A stretch of 64,000 nucleotides of DNA. Origin: Caldilineaceae bacterium. Lineage in GTDB: Bacteria > Chloroflexota > Anaerolineae > Caldilineales > Caldilineaceae. Below are positions 61,936 through 64,000 of this stretch, piece by piece. Position 1 is the first letter of the stretch, and each line of letters begins with the position of its first letter. The stretch is taken from the NCBI GenBank assembly GCA_011523365.1, contig WTGY01000153.1, positions 1 through 64,000 of the forward strand. The letters run 5' to 3'. The translations under genes and the position numbers were made by a program. Under the pieces are notes generated by a model that did not search any database, was not told where the DNA came from, and saw only the letters and a list, made by a program, of their open reading frames with translations.

Positions 61936-62958
61936 TTGACAAACTTTCTGTTCCTCGCGCCCGATGAGTTTCTGCTGGGGCAGCGTCTCGGCCAGTTGAA
62001 GCAAGCCCTCGGCGATGCCGAAATGGCCTCGCTGAACATCGCCGAACTTGAAGGCGCCCGCTCCAACGCAAGCGACATACTCTACCATGCCGGCGCACTG
62101 CCCTTCCTCGCCGACCGGCGCCTGATCATCGTGCGCGGCTACCTCGCCAATCTCGAGTCCCGACTCGGTTCGGCCAAGTCGCCCAACAGGACTGCACAGG
62201 CCGAAGCGCGCCAGGTTTTGGAAGCGCTCGCTGATCCGAACCTCTCAAATGATCTCGTCTTCATCGACGACAAACTGGACAAACGGCGCGCGATCTGGCG
62301 AGGCCTGGACAGCCTCGCCGGACTCGACCAACTCGGCAAGGACGGGCTACTGGCGATCGAAGAGTTGAACACGCCCGACGCCCGCGCCCTGCCCGCCTGG
62401 ATCGCAAATACCGCCCGCCGCGATGGTATCCAAATCGATGGCAGAGCCGTGCAAATGCTGGCAACCTTCGTGGGCGCCGACCTGCGCCGCCTGACCCTCG
62501 AACTCGACAAACTGCGCTCCTACGCCGCCGGCCGCGCCATCACCGCAGACGACGTGCAGCGCCTCGTAAGCGATACCAGCGAAGCCCTGATCTGGGATCT
62601 GACCGACGCTATCGGTCAGCGCGACGGCCGTAAGGCGATGCGCGCCCTCTACGCGCTGCGCCGCAACGACGCCAACCCGTTCTACCTTCTGACCATGATC
62701 ACCCGCCAGTACCGCATCATGATCAAGGTCAAGGACGAGACCGCCCGCGTCCCTGGAAACGAATACGACGTCGCCGGCCGTGTCGGCGAGAGTCCCTTTC
62801 CCGTCAAGAAAGCGATGGCCCAGAGCCGCAACTACGCCCTCCCCCAGTTGGAAGGGATCCTTGACCGGCTCCTCTCGTCCGACTTCGCCATGAAGACCGG
62901 CGCCGACCCCAACACGGAAATCGACATTCTTGTAGCAGAACTGACCCAAGCCCGATAG
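61936..62958 (+). CDS. holA: DNA polymerase III subunit delta
   Basis: The clamp-loader delta subunit that opens the sliding clamp. The N-terminal FLFLAPDEFLLGQRLGQLKQ matches the 'Y.L.G.D.FL' start of HolA. Later parts include LPFLADRRLIIVRG, LLAIEELN, FVGADLRRLTLELDKLRSYA, the SDTSEALIWDLTDAIGQRD and RRNDANPFYLLTMITRQYR regions. At 340 residues it has family length. The start is TTG at 61936; no better start exists in frame. It sits among core genes, 37 bp after the DUF6391 gene. Confidence 0.88.
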   Translation: MTNFLFLAPDEFLLGQRLGQLKQALGDAEMASLNIAELEGARSNASDILYHAGALPFLADRRLIIVRGYLANLESRLGSAKSPNRTAQAEARQVLEALADPNLSNDLVFIDDKLDKRRAIWRGLDSLAGLDQLGKDGLLAIEELNTPDARALPAWIANTARRDGIQIDGRAVQMLATFVGADLRRLTLELDKLRSYAAGRAITADDVQRLVSDTSEALIWDLTDAIGQRDGRKAMRALYALRRNDANPFYLLTMITRQYRIMIKVKDETARVPGNEYDVAGRVGESPFPVKKAMAQSRNYALPQLEGILDRLLSSDFAMKTGADPNTEIDILVAELTQAR

Positions 62959-62974
62959 AGGAACGCTATACCTG

Positions 62975-64000
62975 ATGAATAGAAACTGCTCCCTTTCTCT
63001 CCCAAGTCACGCCCAGTTGGCCCTGGCTGCTGAGGGCGGACGAACAACGATTGGCCCTGAAACAATCCATCGCGTCCAGACCGCAAACGGCATCACCATT
63101 TTGGTCCGACCCAATCCATCCGCCCCGGTCGTCATGCTGGAAGGAGCCCTGCGCGCCGGCAGCGTCGATGAGCCGGGCAATTTGACCGGCCTCGCCTCCT
63201 TCACCGCTTCCCTCGTAAGCCGCGGCAGCGCCAGCTACGACTTCGATCGCTTCAACGAGGCCGTGGAATCCGTCGGCGCCAGCGTCAGCGCCGGCGGCGG
63301 CACCCACGTCACCAACTTTGGCAGCGAGAGCCTCGTCGAAGATTTCCCGCTCATGGTGGAGATCCTGGCAGATATTCTGCAGCGGCCCACCTTTCCCACC
63401 GAACACATCGAACGCGTGCGCAACCAGCGGCTCGTCCGCCTGCAGGAGCGCGAACAGAGCACGCGCAGCGTCTCCTACCGCCGCTTCAACGAAATGATCT
63501 ACGGAGACCATCCCTACGGCCTGCCCACGTCCGGCTACATCGAGACCGTCCAGGAAATCAACCGCGACCAGGTGGCCCGCTTCCACCAGGATCACTATCG
63601 TCCCAACCAGGCCATTGTAGTCGTCAGCGGCGATGTCGAGCCCGAGGCAGTGGTGGCGCTGCTCGAATCCCACTTCGGCGACTGGCCCGCTGCCGTCGAA
63701 CCGCCTCCCCCCGCCCATACCATCCCCCCCGTGACCGGCGCCAACGGCGTCCAGCGCAAGACCTTTCCCATGCCCGGCAAGGTCCAGTCAGATGTCGTCA
63801 TCGGCTGCCTCGCCATCCCCCGCAATCATCCCGACTACCATGCCGTCCAGGTCGCCAACAACATCCTCGGCCAGTTCGGCATGATGGGACGCCTGGGAGA
63901 AAATGTGCGCGAGCGCCAGGGTCTCGCCTACTACAGCTACAGCGCGCTCGACGCCGATATCGGCATCGGGCCCTGGGTCGCCTTCGCCGGCGTCAACCCC
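62975..64000 (+). CDS. M16 peptidase-like protein lacking the zinc motif (partial)
   Basis: 342 codons before the window edge cuts it. The N-terminal M16 fold is clear: VQTANGITILVRPNPSAP, GALRAGSVDEPGNLTGLASF and the later YGDHPYGLPTSGYIETVQEI and NILGQFGMMGRLGENVRERQ. Where active members have HxxEH after the first block, this has FTASLVSRG, so the zinc ligands are absent. It is therefore probably the inactive partner of a heterodimeric M16 pair, as in bacterial PqqF-like or mitochondrial processing peptidase subunits. The active partner may lie beyond the window. The ATG at 62975 has no strong ribosome binding site. Confidence 0.85.
   Translation, partial: MNRNCSLSLPSHAQLALAAEGGRTTIGPETIHRVQTANGITILVRPNPSAPVVMLEGALRAGSVDEPGNLTGLASFTASLVSRGSASYDFDRFNEAVESVGASVSAGGGTHVTNFGSESLVEDFPLMVEILADILQRPTFPTEHIERVRNQRLVRLQEREQSTRSVSYRRFNEMIYGDHPYGLPTSGYIETVQEINRDQVARFHQDHYRPNQAIVVVSGDVEPEAVVALLESHFGDWPAAVEPPPPAHTIPPVTGANGVQRKTFPMPGKVQSDVVIGCLAIPRNHPDYHAVQVANNILGQFGMMGRLGENVRERQGLAYYSYSALDADIGIGPWVAFAGVNP

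Noticed and set aside
1-64000. CRISPR arrays, tRNA or rRNA genes
   Set aside because: No regularly spaced repeats of CRISPR type, no tRNA-like cloverleaf with a conserved T-loop and no rRNA signature were noticed. The repeats present are dispersed or tandem gene-sized.

Overview
The window looks like chromosomal DNA from a member of the phylum Chloroflexota, probably Anaerolineae/Caldilineae. This is an inference from several traits: a RodZ-like helix-turn-helix protein with a long Thr/Pro linker, substrate-binding lipoproteins with 'VEKEV..VTPVP'-type linkers after the lipobox, a DUF6391-type protein, catabolic gene content rich in Gfo/Idh, LLM, PhyH and M81 enzymes, and many GTG/TTG starts. 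No rRNA, tRNA or CRISPR array was seen.

Layout. (1) 0.4-6.6 kb is very GC-rich and core-like: a RodZ-like protein, a membrane-anchored metallophosphoesterase converging on it, and a CUT1-type sugar ABC operon (binding protein plus two permeases, no ATPase). (2) 6.6-15.3 kb is a decaying zone: a dispersed repeat, two tandem small membrane proteins, an SH3-domain protein, catalase, a lone branched-chain amino-acid-type binding protein, and remnants of a WS/DGAT gene, an IS3-family transposase and an OB-fold-like lipoprotein. (3) 15.3-18.6 kb holds a 2-oxoacid dehydrogenase operon in the order E2, E1alpha, E1beta, with no E3. (4) 18.6-30.4 kb, minus strand: two identical tandem Gfo/Idh/MocA genes, an M81 (MlrC-like) protein, a TPP enzyme, an LLM flavin monooxygenase, an aldo/keto reductase, a peptide-type binding protein and a fused desaturase-Rieske protein. 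(5) 30.8-35.2 kb: an amidase (minus), a PhyH-family dioxygenase and a second M81 protein (plus). (6) 35.2-56.6 kb is a minus-strand catabolic cluster with an IclR regulator at its 5' end, followed by an epimerase/dehydrogenase, a truncated TIM-barrel gene, a TPP enzyme, Gfo/Idh, a DegT aminotransferase, an M24 peptidase, a TIM-barrel isomerase, a binding protein, a class III aminotransferase, a third M81 protein, two phosphotriesterase-family hydrolases around an MDR alcohol dehydrogenase, and two DppBC-type permease pairs without ATPases. (7) 57.3-64 kb returns to very GC-rich core genes: an ABC exporter, transketolase, a DUF6391 protein, DNA polymerase III delta and an M16 homologue.

The strongest new signal is regulatory. 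The same 19-bp palindrome, TGCGGAATCTGATTCCGCA, lies just downstream of the -10 box of two near-identical promoters 26 kb apart. One drives the iclR-led cluster (56.8 kb) and the other the fused desaturase-Rieske gene (30.5 kb). This predicts one IclR regulon joining a MocD/MocE-like oxygenase to the sugar/cyclitol-, amide- and peptide-handling cluster. The substrate is not known. The gene mix (MocDE-like, MocA-like, DegT, TIM-barrel isomerase, TPP enzyme) suggests an O-methylated or amino cyclitol, a rhizopine-like compound or another modified natural product.

The accessory part also carries a 1,110-bp perfect tandem duplication, dispersed intergenic repeat families (one with a covarying hairpin), and relics of IS3, IS66 and IS982 elements, so it has probably been assembled and eroded by transfer and transposition.
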